Assembly (NCBI GenBank): GCA_964473865.1
Contig: CAYYQN010000021.1
Location: 1-64,000, forward strand
Direction: 5' to 3'
Length of the DNA stretch: 64,000 nt
Source: CAIMUX01 sp964473865
GTDB lineage: Bacteria; Eisenbacteria; RBG-16-71-46; CAIMUX01
Positions 50,684-59,344 of this stretch are shown here, in pieces. Every line of letters starts with the position of its first letter. The stretch's first letter is position 1. The notes beneath the pieces are model-generated. The model searched no databases. It had not been told where the DNA came from and worked only from the letters and a program-made list of their open reading frames with translations. A program made the translations under genes and the position numbers.

Positions 50684-51148
50684 ATGAGTGGCGACCCCCG
50701 CGTGCTTCCGCCGCCCGGCGAGGAGATCCTCTACTCGGAATCGTTCTCGATTCGGGGCCGGGATTTCGAGCACGGAGGCTCGGTTGCGACCCGGGTGAAG
50801 GCGATCCTGAAGCAGCTCGGGATTCCGACCGATGCCATCCGCCGCCTCTCGATCTCCAACTTCGAGGCCGAGATGAACGTCATCATGTATGCCGAAGAGG
50901 CGACGCTCGAGCTCCAGGTGCTGCCGGGGAAGGTGCGAGTCATTCTCTCCGACCGGGGGGCGGGAATCCCGGACCTCGATCTTGCCATGCAGGAGGGCTA
51001 CTCCACGGCGACACCGGAGATGCGGCAGCGGGGGTTCGGGGCCGGACTCGGCCTGCCGAACATCAAGAGAAACAGCGACCTTTTCGAGATTACCTCCACG
51101 GTGGGGGTGGGCACGACGCTGCGCTACGCGGTACAATTCGAAGTCTGA
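50684..51148 (+). CDS. RsbW/RsbT-like HATPase (anti-sigma-factor-type kinase)
   Basis: A 154-residue GHKL ATPase. The N box is in ISNFEAEMNVIMYA, the G1 box is DRGAGIPD and the G2 box GFGAGLGLPNIK, with a short ATP lid. There is no phosphoacceptor His domain, as in SpoIIAB/RsbW/RsbT. Genes of this type accompany sensory hydrogenase genes in Thermotoga and Clostridia. It may phosphorylate an unseen partner in response to the redox state sensed by the neighbouring iron-sulfur protein; that link is inference. Confidence 0.87.
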   Translation: MSGDPRVLPPPGEEILYSESFSIRGRDFEHGGSVATRVKAILKQLGIPTDAIRRLSISNFEAEMNVIMYAEEATLELQVLPGKVRVILSDRGAGIPDLDLAMQEGYSTATPEMRQRGFGAGLGLPNIKRNSDLFEITSTVGVGTTLRYAVQFEV

Positions 51149-51236
51149 GAGGGCCGGTTGCGGCGGGACCCCCGGCCACGCGTCGGCGGTCCAGGCTCTG
51201 TACGGGGTAGTACCGGGCCGGGGGGCTGGGGAAGGG

Positions 51237-52562
51237 ATGAGTGGTGGAGGAATGGCCCAGCGCGAGCACTCCATCTACTTTGATCCAGGCAAGTGCATCG
51301 CCTGTGTCGCATGCACTCGCGCCTGCCCGACCCGGGCCATCCGCGTGCGTGATCGATTGGCCCGATTGAAGCCGGAGCTGTGCATCGACTGTGGCGCATG
51401 CATTGATGCCTGCCCCTACGATGCCGCGCGGGCCCGCACGTCCACTCCGGCCGACTTGCGGCGCTTCAAGTACACGGTCGCGATTCCCAGCATGACCCTG
51501 TACGCCCAGTTCGGGCGCGAGGTCGCCCCGGAGCAGGTTCTGCATGCCCTCCCCCGGGTCGGATTCGACGCCTTCTATGACATGTCATGGATGCTGGAGA
51601 TGGTGGCCGGAGCCACCGACGCCTGGATCTCCGAGTGTCGCGGTCCCTGGCCGCGGATCTCCGTGACCTGTCCGGCGATCGTGCGGTTGATCCAGATCCG
51701 CTACCCGGACCTCCTGGCCAACCTCATCCCGATCGAGACGCCGCGCGAGCTCGCCGCCAAGCTGCTCCGGCGGAGGCTCGCCGCCGAGCTGAAGCTCGCC
51801 CCGGAGGAGATCGGCATCTTCTTCATCACGCAGTGCACCGCCATCATGAACTCGATTCTGGCTCCGGTCGGGCTGGAGCGTTCCTACTTCGATGGGGCCT
51901 TCGGGATCAACGAGCTGTATGGGCCGATCCTCAAGGCCCTCGCCCAGGGAGTATCCGCGGAACAGGGGCTGGGCGCTCTGGCGACCGCCGACTCGGTAAG
52001 CCGCGCCGGCTTGATGTGGGCGATGTCGGGCGGTGAGATTGCCGCCATGCGCAACGCGAACACCATGACCGTGAGCGGGGTCCGGGAGGTGATGGGGACC
52101 TTCGACCGGATCGAGTCGGGGAAATACCAGAGTGTCGATTTCATCGAGGCGTACATCTGCCCCGGCGGCTGCGTGAGCGGCTGCCTCGTGATCGAAGAGC
52201 GCTACATCGCCCAGCGCACCCTGCAGCGGATCTCGCGCCGACGCCCAACCCAGGTCAACATCAAGGAAGAGAGGATTCGCGCCCTCCTTCGCGACCAGTT
52301 CTTCGCGATGGAGGAGGAGATCAAGGCCCGACCGGTGCCGGCGATCCCCCGGGATCTCCGGCAGGCCATCGCCTGGAAGCGGGAGCGGTCCGCGCTGCTG
52401 GACCGCCTGCCGCGCAAGGATTGCGGCGCTTGCGGGGCGCCGGACTGCGAGACCCATGCCGAGGATTGTCTGCGGGGCGAGGCCACCGAGGACGGATGCG
52501 TCTTCGTGCGGCTCGCCAGACTGGAAGCGGGGCTGGCCGAGACGAGGGGGAACGATCGATGA
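51237..52562 (+). CDS. sensory-type [FeFe]-hydrogenase-like protein with C-terminal Fes domain
   Basis: A 441-residue iron-sulfur protein. Two ferredoxin-type 4Fe-4S motifs lie at Cys20/23/26/30 and Cys49/52/55/59. An H-cluster-like domain follows. The ligand cysteines equivalent to those of hydrogenases are present: Cys145 (VTCPAI, L1), Cys200 (TQCTAI, L2), Cys308 and Cys312 (ICPGGCVSGC, L3). The neighbouring proton-transfer Cys of L1 (TSCCP in active enzymes) is Thr144. The C-terminus holds a Fes-type four-Cys domain (CGACGAPDCETHAEDC). This pattern fits sensory [FeFe] hydrogenases (HydS-like groups C/D) with slow or no turnover. The start at 51237 is one of two close ATGs. Maturases HydEFG are not in the window. 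Confidence 0.85.
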   Translation: MSGGGMAQREHSIYFDPGKCIACVACTRACPTRAIRVRDRLARLKPELCIDCGACIDACPYDAARARTSTPADLRRFKYTVAIPSMTLYAQFGREVAPEQVLHALPRVGFDAFYDMSWMLEMVAGATDAWISECRGPWPRISVTCPAIVRLIQIRYPDLLANLIPIETPRELAAKLLRRRLAAELKLAPEEIGIFFITQCTAIMNSILAPVGLERSYFDGAFGINELYGPILKALAQGVSAEQGLGALATADSVSRAGLMWAMSGGEIAAMRNANTMTVSGVREVMGTFDRIESGKYQSVDFIEAYICPGGCVSGCLVIEERYIAQRTLQRISRRRPTQVNIKEERIRALLRDQFFAMEEEIKARPVPAIPRDLRQAIAWKRERSALLDRLPRKDCGACGAPDCETHAEDCLRGEATEDGCVFVRLARLEAGLAETRGNDR

Positions 52563-52960
52563 GCAAGCATATGCTGGTCATGGAGCTGTGCTGTCCACAG
52601 TGCAACGCCCTGCTCACGGAGGGGACGAAGCTCCCGTTGAACGCCTTCCTGCGGGCGTCGCAGCGGGAGGGTGAGATGCGACTCTCCGCCATCTTCGGCG
52701 ACTACACCATGGAGACCGACCTCGATGTCAACCCCGGGGACGAGGTGGAATTCCGGTGTCCGCGGTGCGAGGCACCTCTGACCATCGCGCTGGCCTGCAA
52801 GCTCTGCGGAGCTCCCATGGCCTCGCTTAATCTGAAGACGGGCGGCTACATCGAGTTCTGCTGCCGCGCGGGGTGCAAGGGACACGCGCTGGGAGGAGTC
52901 GGCGATATCGACCAGATGATGCGCATGATGAATACGATGTTCGATACGCCGTATGACTAA
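52559..52960 (+). CDS. zinc-ribbon-like protein of the redox operon
   Basis: A 133-residue cytoplasmic protein with three Cys groups: CCPQC near the N-terminus (residues 12-15), CPRCEAPL in the middle and CKLCGAPM soon after, then CCRAGCKGH near the end. These look like treble-clef or zinc-ribbon metal sites. It overlaps the hydrogenase-like gene by 4 bp. I do not recognise a family with a known role; delivery or sensing of iron-sulfur or zinc state is only a guess. Confidence 0.78.
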   Translation: MSKHMLVMELCCPQCNALLTEGTKLPLNAFLRASQREGEMRLSAIFGDYTMETDLDVNPGDEVEFRCPRCEAPLTIALACKLCGAPMASLNLKTGGYIEFCCRAGCKGHALGGVGDIDQMMRMMNTMFDTPYD

Positions 52961-53178
52961 CAGGGTGCTGAATGACCCGGCCAGCCGCGCCGGCCGGTAC
53001 TTGCGAGCCGATCGAGGCGCGAGGAGGACGGCCGGTTCCGGGCGATCTGCCTGCGGGACGCCGAGATTTCCGGGGTCTTGGGCTCCGGGGGGCCGGGTCA
53101 GGTGCCCCCGGGGTGAAAGATGGGAGACGAGGACGTAGGGGCCGCGGTCCGAATGACACGTTCAACGAGGAGTCGACG

Positions 53179-53661
53179 ATGAGTTCCCACAGGAAACTGA
53201 GTTTCCGGAACCTGCAGTACGAAGGGGAGGAGGGAAAGCTCATTCCCGCGCTGCAGAAGGTCCAGGAGACGGACGGGTACATCTCCCGCGAGCGGATGCT
53301 GGAGATCCACCGGCAGTCCGGCGTGCCCCTGGCGCAGGTCTACGGCGTGGCGACCTTCTACGCCCAGTTCCGCTTCCACCCGGTGGGCAAGCACATTGTG
53401 CGGGTCTGCCACGGCACGGCCTGCCACGTGAGCGGAGCGAACGGGATCACCGAGGCCTTGGAAGAGGAACTCGGGGTAGCCAACGGAGGCACCACGCCGG
53501 ACCGGCTCTTCACGCTCGATACCGTCTCCTGCCTCGGGTGCTGCTCCCTCGCACCGGTCATCATGATCGACAATGACACCTACGGGAACCTCATGCCCAA
53601 GAAGATCAAGAAGATCGTCCAGGGCTATCGCGAGATCGCGCAACAGGCGGTGAAGCCATGA
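53179..53661 (+). CDS. nuoE: NADH dehydrogenase/hydrogenase 24-kDa-type subunit (NuoE/HydC)
   Basis: A 160-residue thioredoxin-like 2Fe-2S protein. The ligands are Cys77 and Cys82 (CHGTACHVSGA) and Cys118 and Cys122 (CLGCCSLAP), the exact NuoE pattern. It forms the electron-input module with NuoF and is shared by complex I, bifurcating hydrogenases and NAD-linked formate dehydrogenases. GAGGAG lies 8 bases upstream of the ATG. The 218-bp spacer before it holds a short GC hairpin (CCGGCC/GGCCGG at 52977-52997) and may contain a second promoter. It overlaps nuoF by 4 bp. Confidence 0.95.
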   Translation: MSSHRKLSFRNLQYEGEEGKLIPALQKVQETDGYISRERMLEIHRQSGVPLAQVYGVATFYAQFRFHPVGKHIVRVCHGTACHVSGANGITEALEEELGVANGGTTPDRLFTLDTVSCLGCCSLAPVIMIDNDTYGNLMPKKIKKIVQGYREIAQQAVKP

Positions 53662-55418
53662 AGATCGTCGTTGGGTTGGGGACCTGCGGCATCGCCGCCG
53701 GGGCGGAGCATACCTGGCGGGAGCTCGAGACCCGCGCCGGCAACGGCGGACCGGAATTCGAGCTGGCGAAGACCGGCTGTGTCGGCATGTGCTACCGGGA
53801 GCCGCTGGTGGAGGTTCGCCTGGACGACGGGCGGCGGTACCTCTACGGCGGGGTGGGCAAGGACCAGGTGGAGCCGCTTCTGGCGGCGCTCGCCGAGGGC
53901 CGGGTGCGGGAAGACTGGCTCGTCTGGAGCAATGCCGGCGCCGGCTCGGAGGCGGCTTACCTCTCCCGTCAGAACCGGATCGTCCTGCGCAATTGCGGCA
54001 CGATCGATCCCGAGCGGATCGACGACTACCTTGCGGTGGGCGGCTATGCGGCGTTGCGGAAGGTCCTCGCCGAAAACGATCCCGACGCCCTCATCAACAT
54101 GATGATCGAGTCGGGTCTGCGGGGCCGCGGCGGAGCGGGCTTTCTCACGGGGATGAAGTGGCGGTTCACGCGTCTCGCCCGCGGGGAGCACAAGTACATC
54201 ATCTGCAACGCGGACGAGGGAGATCCCGGCGCATTCATGGACCGATCGGTGCTGGAAAGCGATCCGCACGCGGTACTGGAGGGGATGGCCATCGCCGGCT
54301 TCGCGATCGGCGCGGAGCACGGCTACATCTACGTCCGCGCCGAGTATCCCAAGGCGATCGAGCGGCTGCTGATCGCCATCTCGCAGGCCGAAGCGCGCGG
54401 CTTCCTCGGAGACAACATCCAGGGAGCGCGCGTCTCCTTCCACGTGCGGCTGAAGGAAGGAGCGGGCGCGTTTGTCTGCGGCGAAGAGACCGCCCTCATC
54501 GGCTCCATCGAAGGAAAGCGCGGCATGCCGCGGGTGCGGCCGCCTTTTCCCGCGAGCAAGGGGTTGTGGGGGTGCCCCACCAACATCAACAACGTCGAGA
54601 CGTTCGCCAACGTGCCCTGGATCGTGACCCACGGGGCCGCCGCCTTCAATTCGCTGGGGACCCGGAACAGCAAAGGGTCCAAGGTCTTCGCCATGGCTGG
54701 CAAGGTCAAGCGCGGCGGGCTGGTCGAGGTGCCGATGGGGATCTCGATCCACGACATCGTCTTCGACGTCTGCGGAGGAATCAAGGAGGACCGGAAGTTC
54801 AAGGCCGTCCAGATGGGCGGCCCTTCCGGCGGCTGCATCCCCGCCGAACTCCAGGACACGGTCATCGACTACGAGTCGATCAACAAGACCGGGGCGATCA
54901 TGGGTTCCGGCGGACTCGTCGTCATGGACGAGACGACCTGCATGGTCGACATCGCGCGCTTTTTCCTCGAGTTCACCCAACGGGAGTCATGCGGCAAGTG
55001 CACCTTCTGCCGGGTGGGGACGAAACGGATGCTGGAGACCCTCACCCGCATCTGCGCGGGCGAGGGCAAGGAGGGAGACATCGAGCTGCTCGAGCAGCTC
55101 GCCGGCCTCGTCAAGAACAACTCGTTGTGCGGACTGGGGCAGACGGCGCCGAACCCGGTGCAGACCACGTTGAAGTACTTCCGCTCCGAATACGAGGCGC
55201 ACATCACCAACCGCAAGTGCCCGGCGCACCATTGTCAGAAGCTGCTCACCTACGACATCACCGAGGCGTGCAACGGCTGCACCGCCTGCGGGCGGGTCTG
55301 CCCGTCGCACGCCATCAGCGGCGAAAAGAAGCAGAGGCACCAGATCGATCACTCGAAGTGCATCCAGTGCGACGAGTGCTACAAGACCTGCAAGTTCCAG
55401 GCCATCGTCCGCAACTGA
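53658..55418 (+). CDS. nuoF: NADH dehydrogenase/hydrogenase 51-kDa-type subunit (NuoF/HydB) with ferredoxin domains
   Basis: A 586-residue flavoprotein. The N-terminal 100 residues or so are a thioredoxin-like 2Fe-2S domain, then come the FMN/NADH site (GRGGAGFLTGMKW near 157-169; CNADEGDPGAFMDRSVLE), the SLBB domain and the 4Fe-4S motif SCGKCTFCRVG (near 445-455). The C-terminal 60 residues add two ferredoxin-type 4Fe-4S clusters (CNGCTACGRVCP, CIQCDECYKTCK). This extended form is HydB-like rather than complex I NuoF. It oxidises or reduces NAD(H) at FMN, the known site of electron bifurcation in HydABC enzymes. Confidence 0.95.
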   Translation: MKIVVGLGTCGIAAGAEHTWRELETRAGNGGPEFELAKTGCVGMCYREPLVEVRLDDGRRYLYGGVGKDQVEPLLAALAEGRVREDWLVWSNAGAGSEAAYLSRQNRIVLRNCGTIDPERIDDYLAVGGYAALRKVLAENDPDALINMMIESGLRGRGGAGFLTGMKWRFTRLARGEHKYIICNADEGDPGAFMDRSVLESDPHAVLEGMAIAGFAIGAEHGYIYVRAEYPKAIERLLIAISQAEARGFLGDNIQGARVSFHVRLKEGAGAFVCGEETALIGSIEGKRGMPRVRPPFPASKGLWGCPTNINNVETFANVPWIVTHGAAAFNSLGTRNSKGSKVFAMAGKVKRGGLVEVPMGISIHDIVFDVCGGIKEDRKFKAVQMGGPSGGCIPAELQDTVIDYESINKTGAIMGSGGLVVMDETTCMVDIARFFLEFTQRESCGKCTFCRVGTKRMLETLTRICAGEGKEGDIELLEQLAGLVKNNSLCGLGQTAPNPVQTTLKYFRSEYEAHITNRKCPAHHCQKLLTYDITEACNGCTACGRVCPSHAISGEKKQRHQIDHSKCIQCDECYKTCKFQAIVRN

Positions 55419-55434
55419 CGGGAGTAAGGAAGCC

Positions 55435-58400
55435 ATGGATCTGGTCAAGTTGGAGATAGACGGCAAGCGGGTAATCACGGACAGCCGCCACACCATTCTC
55501 GAGGTGGCCCGCGCAAACAACATCGGGAACATCCCCACCCTGTGTCATGACGGCCAGCTGGAGCCGTTCGCTTCCTGCTTCGTCTGCGTGGTGAAGGTCC
55601 AGGGAGCGCGCACCCTCCTTCCGGCCTGCTCTACCCGCGTCTCCGCCGGGATGGTGGTGCAGACCGACACTCCCGAAGTGCGACGGGCGCGCAAAGCCTC
55701 GCTGGAGTTGATGCTGAGCAACCACTTCGCCGACTGCGTGGGGCCCTGCCAGCTCGCCTGTCCGGCCGGGATCGACATCCAGGGCTACATCGCCCTGGCG
55801 GCGCTCGGTCAGTACGAGGATGCCATCCGTCTGATCAAGGACCGCAATCCGCTCCCCGCGGTGTGCGGCCGGGTCTGCACTCGTCCGTGCGAGGTGACGG
55901 GCTGCCGCCGCAACCTGATGGATTCGGCAGTCGGCATCGACTACATCAAGCGCTACATCGCGGACCTCGACCTGGGGAAGGCGCAACCGTGGCGGCCGGC
56001 GCTGGCCGCGAACAACGGGCGGCGCATCGCCGTCATCGGCGGAGGCCCGGCGGGGCTTTCCTGCGCCTACTACCTCGCGATCAAGGGCTACGACGTGCAT
56101 ATCTTCGAGAGCCTGCCCGAAGCGGGCGGGATGCTGCGGTACGGCATCCCGGAGTACCGCCTGCCGAAGGAAACGCTGGATCTGGAGATCAACCAGATTC
56201 TCGAACTGGGCGTGAAGCTCAACACCAACGTCGCTCTCGGGCGCGATTTCACACTGGCGGGGCTCAAGGAACAGGGATTCGCCGCCGTCTTCCTCGGCAT
56301 CGGCGCCTGGGAAAGCTCCAAGATGCGGGTGCAGGACGAAGAGACTGAGGGGGTGATCCCCGGGATCGAGTTCCTGCGCGAGTACGGCCTGCACCGGGCC
56401 AAGCCGCTGCCCGGTCGCGTGCTGGTCGTGGGCGGCGGCAACACCGCCATCGACTGTGCGCGGACGGCGCTCCGCCTCGACGCGCGAGAGGTCCGGCTCC
56501 TCTACCGGCGCACTCGCGCCGAGATGCCCGCCAACGAGATGGAGATCGTGGAGGCGGAGCACGAAGGCGTGCGGATGGACTTCCTGGTGGCCCCGGTGCG
56601 GGTCGTGAAGGAGGGGGGGCGGGTCAAGGCTCTGGAGTGTCTCCGTATGGAGCTGGGGGAGCCCGACGCCAGTGGCCGGCGCAGTCCGAAGCCGGTCAAA
56701 GGAACCGAGTTCCTGGTCGAGTGCGACTGGGTGATCGCCGCGATCGGCCAGAGCACCGAGGTGAAGAAGCTGGTCGACGGCGGTATCCCCAACTTCCTGC
56801 CGTTCGGGGAAACCCTGAACCTCACGCGCTGGCAGACCATCCAGGTGAACGAGCGGACGTTCGAGACCAGCGTCGAGGGCGTCTTCTCGGGCGGAGACGT
56901 GGTTACCGGCGCGGCCACCGCCATCGAGGCGATTGCGGCGGGCCGCAAGGCCGCCCATGCGATCGATACCTATCTGGTCAAGGGGAAGGCCGAGCCGGAG
57001 CCGTGGGAATTCCTGAGCAAGAAGGACGTGTTCCGCAAGGTACAGGCCGAAGATCTGCCCGAAGGTGCGCGCTACGCGCGCCGCGAGATGCCGGTCGTTG
57101 CTCCGGAGGAGCGTATCCAGTCGTTTGTCGAGGTTGAGCAGGGCTATAGCGCGGCCGACCTCAGGCTGGAGAGCCACCGGTGCCTGGAGTGCGGCTGCAC
57201 CGCGCTCTTCACCTGTGATCTGCGGCGCCATGCCACCGCGTACGGCGTGGACATCGCCAACTTCCTGGGGGAGGCGACGCAGTATCGGATCGACCGGCGG
57301 CATCCGATCATCGATCTGGACCCGAACAAGTGCATTCTTTGCGGCCGGTGTGTGCGGATGTGCGGTGAGGTGGTTGGAATCTCGGCGTACGGGTTCGTCA
57401 ATCGAGGTTTCGGCACCGTGGTCCGGCCGGCGTTGGGCGGCGGACTTCTGGAGACGGACTGCGTGACGTGCGGTCTGTGCATCAGCACCTGCCCCACCGG
57501 GGCGATTGCGGAGCGGGTGCCTCTGGCCAAGCCGGGTCCCTGGTCGACCCGCCCGGTTCCGACCGTCTGCGGGTATTGCGGGGTGGGTTGCCGGCTCAAC
57601 CACGACGTGCACGGCGTCTCGCTGGTCAAGATGTCACCGCGCGAGGGCGGCTTGACTGCGGGAAACCACTGCCGCAAGGGCCGTTTCGGGTACCAGCACG
57701 TGCAGGACCCGGAGCGACTGGTCAAGGCCTGGATTCGGGCCGGCCGGGAGCTGCAGGAGTCGGACCTCGACGGTGCGATCGCCCACGTGGCGCTCCGGCT
57801 GAAAGAGCTGCGCCGCAAGTATTCCGGCGAGGAGATCGCCGTCTTCGTTTCTCCCCGTCTGACCAACGAGGAGATCTATCTCGCTCAGAAGCTGGCGCGC
57901 GTGGCCCTGGGCACCCACCAGATCTCCAGCCTGTCCGCCATGGTGAATCGCGAGCTCAGGTGTCCGGAGATCGTGAGCACGGCCGGCTATGCGGATCTGG
58001 AGGACGCGCAGGCAATCGTGGTGGTGAACTCCGCGCTCAGTGAGGAGCACTTCACGGTCGACCTGATGGCGAAGAAGGCGATCCGCAAGGGGGCCCGGCT
58101 GATCTTCGTCGGTCCCGAAGTCGACCACACTTCGCGCTTTGCCGACATCCACCTCCGCTGTGCGGAGGGCCGGCAAATGCACGCGGTCTTCGCCCTGGTG
58201 AAGGCGGCGGCCGAGATCGGGGCCCTTCCGTTCGAGCCGAACCCGGGATTGGCGAAGGCCCTCGGCCAGGCGTCGCTCGACGAGCTGGCGTCGCGGGCGG
58301 AGCTGGATCCCGCGATGGTGCGGGCGGCCGCGGCGGTCCTCGCGAAGAGCATCACGAAGGTCCTGGCGACGAACCGGGACTACCGGGGGCCGCGGATCCC

Positions 58401-59232
58401 GCAGGACTTGCGGTTCTTCGCGGAGGCGAGCGAGGCGATGGGCTGTGGTCTGCTTGCGCTGCGGGAGAAGGCGAACGGGCAGGGGCTGTCGGACCTGGGG
58501 GGCGATCCTTCCTGGCTGCCGGGTTACGTGAACGCGGAAGACGAGGCGGCCCTGGCGATGCTGGAGAAGGAGTGGTGTGTGGCCCTGCGCGAGGTCGGCG
58601 GGGCGGATGCCGATCTGCGGACCAGACTCCGGCAAAAGAAGATCAAGGTGGCGATCCTTCTGGGCGAGGACCCGGTCGGACACGTCACGTTCCCGCGCGA
58701 CCTCTGCGAAGGAATCTGCGCGGCGGACTTCCTGGTGGTGGGGGACGAGTACCTGACAGCCACCGCGAAGCTGGCGAACGCGGTCCTGCCGCTCTCCGCG
58801 CTGGCCGAAACCAGCGGGACCCTGACCAACCAGGCGCGCATGGTGCAGCGGCTCGAGCGGGCGGTGCCTCCTCCCGCCGGGGTCGAGACCTGGGAAATCG
58901 TCGCCCGGATCGCCGGTCAGATGGGCTTCCGCTTCAAGATGAAGTACGCCTCGACCGCGGACGTTCTGGAGGAGATTCGGCGCGTCGTTCCGGCCTATCG
59001 GGACCTGGTGGTCGACGGCTCAGATGCGGACGGATCATGGCCGATCTCGGGCATGCTGCTGCCGCGCGTGCCGTTCGACTACACGCAGCTTCAGGCCGAC
59101 CCCGTCGCCCCCGTGCCGACCCTCGAGCTCGACTACCTCGAGGCCCGGTTCGGCCGGTGGTTCAAGGGGACGATGGATCAGGCGCGGCAGGCGATGAGCG
59201 AGGCCGCGCAGGCGGTTCCGCTGGAGAGCTAG
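55435..59232 (+). CDS. giant NuoG/GltD/molybdopterin-type fusion oxidoreductase
   Basis: A 1265-residue multidomain protein. A 2Fe-2S ferredoxin domain has Cys37/48/51/65; a His-Cys 4Fe-4S motif follows (His97, Cys101/105/109). From about 110 to 560 it is GltD/NfnB-like: FAD motif IAVIGGGPAGLSCAYYLA near 200, NAD(P) motif VLVVGGGNTAIDCARTAL near 328. Two ferredoxin-type clusters follow (CILCGRCVRMCG, CVTCGLCISTCP). From about 705 on it is molybdopterin oxidoreductase-like, with CGYCGVGC and a later NHCRKGRFGY as the 4Fe-4S ligands. Where formate dehydrogenases have the catalytic Cys/Sec (GTNNVDHCARVC-type), this reads GTHQISSLSAMV, so the metal ligand seems lost as in NuoG. With NuoE/F it should form an NAD(P)H-handling electron hub. 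The final acceptor is unknown. Confidence 0.88.
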   Translation: MDLVKLEIDGKRVITDSRHTILEVARANNIGNIPTLCHDGQLEPFASCFVCVVKVQGARTLLPACSTRVSAGMVVQTDTPEVRRARKASLELMLSNHFADCVGPCQLACPAGIDIQGYIALAALGQYEDAIRLIKDRNPLPAVCGRVCTRPCEVTGCRRNLMDSAVGIDYIKRYIADLDLGKAQPWRPALAANNGRRIAVIGGGPAGLSCAYYLAIKGYDVHIFESLPEAGGMLRYGIPEYRLPKETLDLEINQILELGVKLNTNVALGRDFTLAGLKEQGFAAVFLGIGAWESSKMRVQDEETEGVIPGIEFLREYGLHRAKPLPGRVLVVGGGNTAIDCARTALRLDAREVRLLYRRTRAEMPANEMEIVEAEHEGVRMDFLVAPVRVVKEGGRVKALECLRMELGEPDASGRRSPKPVKGTEFLVECDWVIAAIGQSTEVKKLVDGGIPNFLPFGETLNLTRWQTIQVNERTFETSVEGVFSGGDVVTGAATAIEAIAAGRKAAHAIDTYLVKGKAEPEPWEFLSKKDVFRKVQAEDLPEGARYARREMPVVAPEERIQSFVEVEQGYSAADLRLESHRCLECGCTALFTCDLRRHATAYGVDIANFLGEATQYRIDRRHPIIDLDPNKCILCGRCVRMCGEVVGISAYGFVNRGFGTVVRPALGGGLLETDCVTCGLCISTCPTGAIAERVPLAKPGPWSTRPVPTVCGYCGVGCRLNHDVHGVSLVKMSPREGGLTAGNHCRKGRFGYQHVQDPERLVKAWIRAGRELQESDLDGAIAHVALRLKELRRKYSGEEIAVFVSPRLTNEEIYLAQKLARVALGTHQISSLSAMVNRELRCPEIVSTAGYADLEDAQAIVVVNSALSEEHFTVDLMAKKAIRKGARLIFVGPEVDHTSRFADIHLRCAEGRQMHAVFALVKAAAEIGALPFEPNPGLAKALGQASLDELASRAELDPAMVRAAAAVLAKSITKVLATNRDYRGPRIPQDLRFFAEASEAMGCGLLALREKANGQGLSDLGGDPSWLPGYVNAEDEAALAMLEKEWCVALREVGGADADLRTRLRQKKIKVAILLGEDPVGHVTFPRDLCEGICAADFLVVGDEYLTATAKLANAVLPLSALAETSGTLTNQARMVQRLERAVPPPAGVETWEIVARIAGQMGFRFKMKYASTADVLEEIRRVVPAYRDLVVDGSDADGSWPISGMLLPRVPFDYTQLQADPVAPVPTLELDYLEARFGRWFKGTMDQARQAMSEAAQAVPLES

Positions 59233-59244
59233 CGGGCTGCCGGA

Positions 59245-59344
59245 NNNNNNNNNNNNNNNNNNNNNNNNNNNNNNNNNNNNNNNNNNNNNNNNNNNNNNNN
59301 NNNNNNNNNNNNNNNNNNNNNNNNNNNNNNNNNNNNNNNNNNNN
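59245..59344. other. assembly gap (100 N)
   Basis: One hundred unknown bases after the redox operon. It removes the C-terminus of the minus-strand gene at 59345-60120, and any terminator or extra gene here is invisible. Confidence 0.95.

Noticed and set aside
51237..52562. Calling this gene a catalytic HydA hydrogenase
   Set aside because: The L1 proton-transfer Cys is Thr, L2 lacks the usual MPCxxKxxE, and the protein has the C-terminal Fes domain of sensory types.
55315..57612. A 765-codon minus-strand frame opposite the redox fusion gene
   Set aside because: It is antisense to many Cys-cluster motifs on the plus strand and has no independent support.
55435..59232. Calling the fusion an active (seleno)formate dehydrogenase
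   Set aside because: There is no in-frame TGA and no Cys at the expected catalytic site; the aligned stretch reads GTHQISSLSAMV. NuoG-like electron transfer is more likely.
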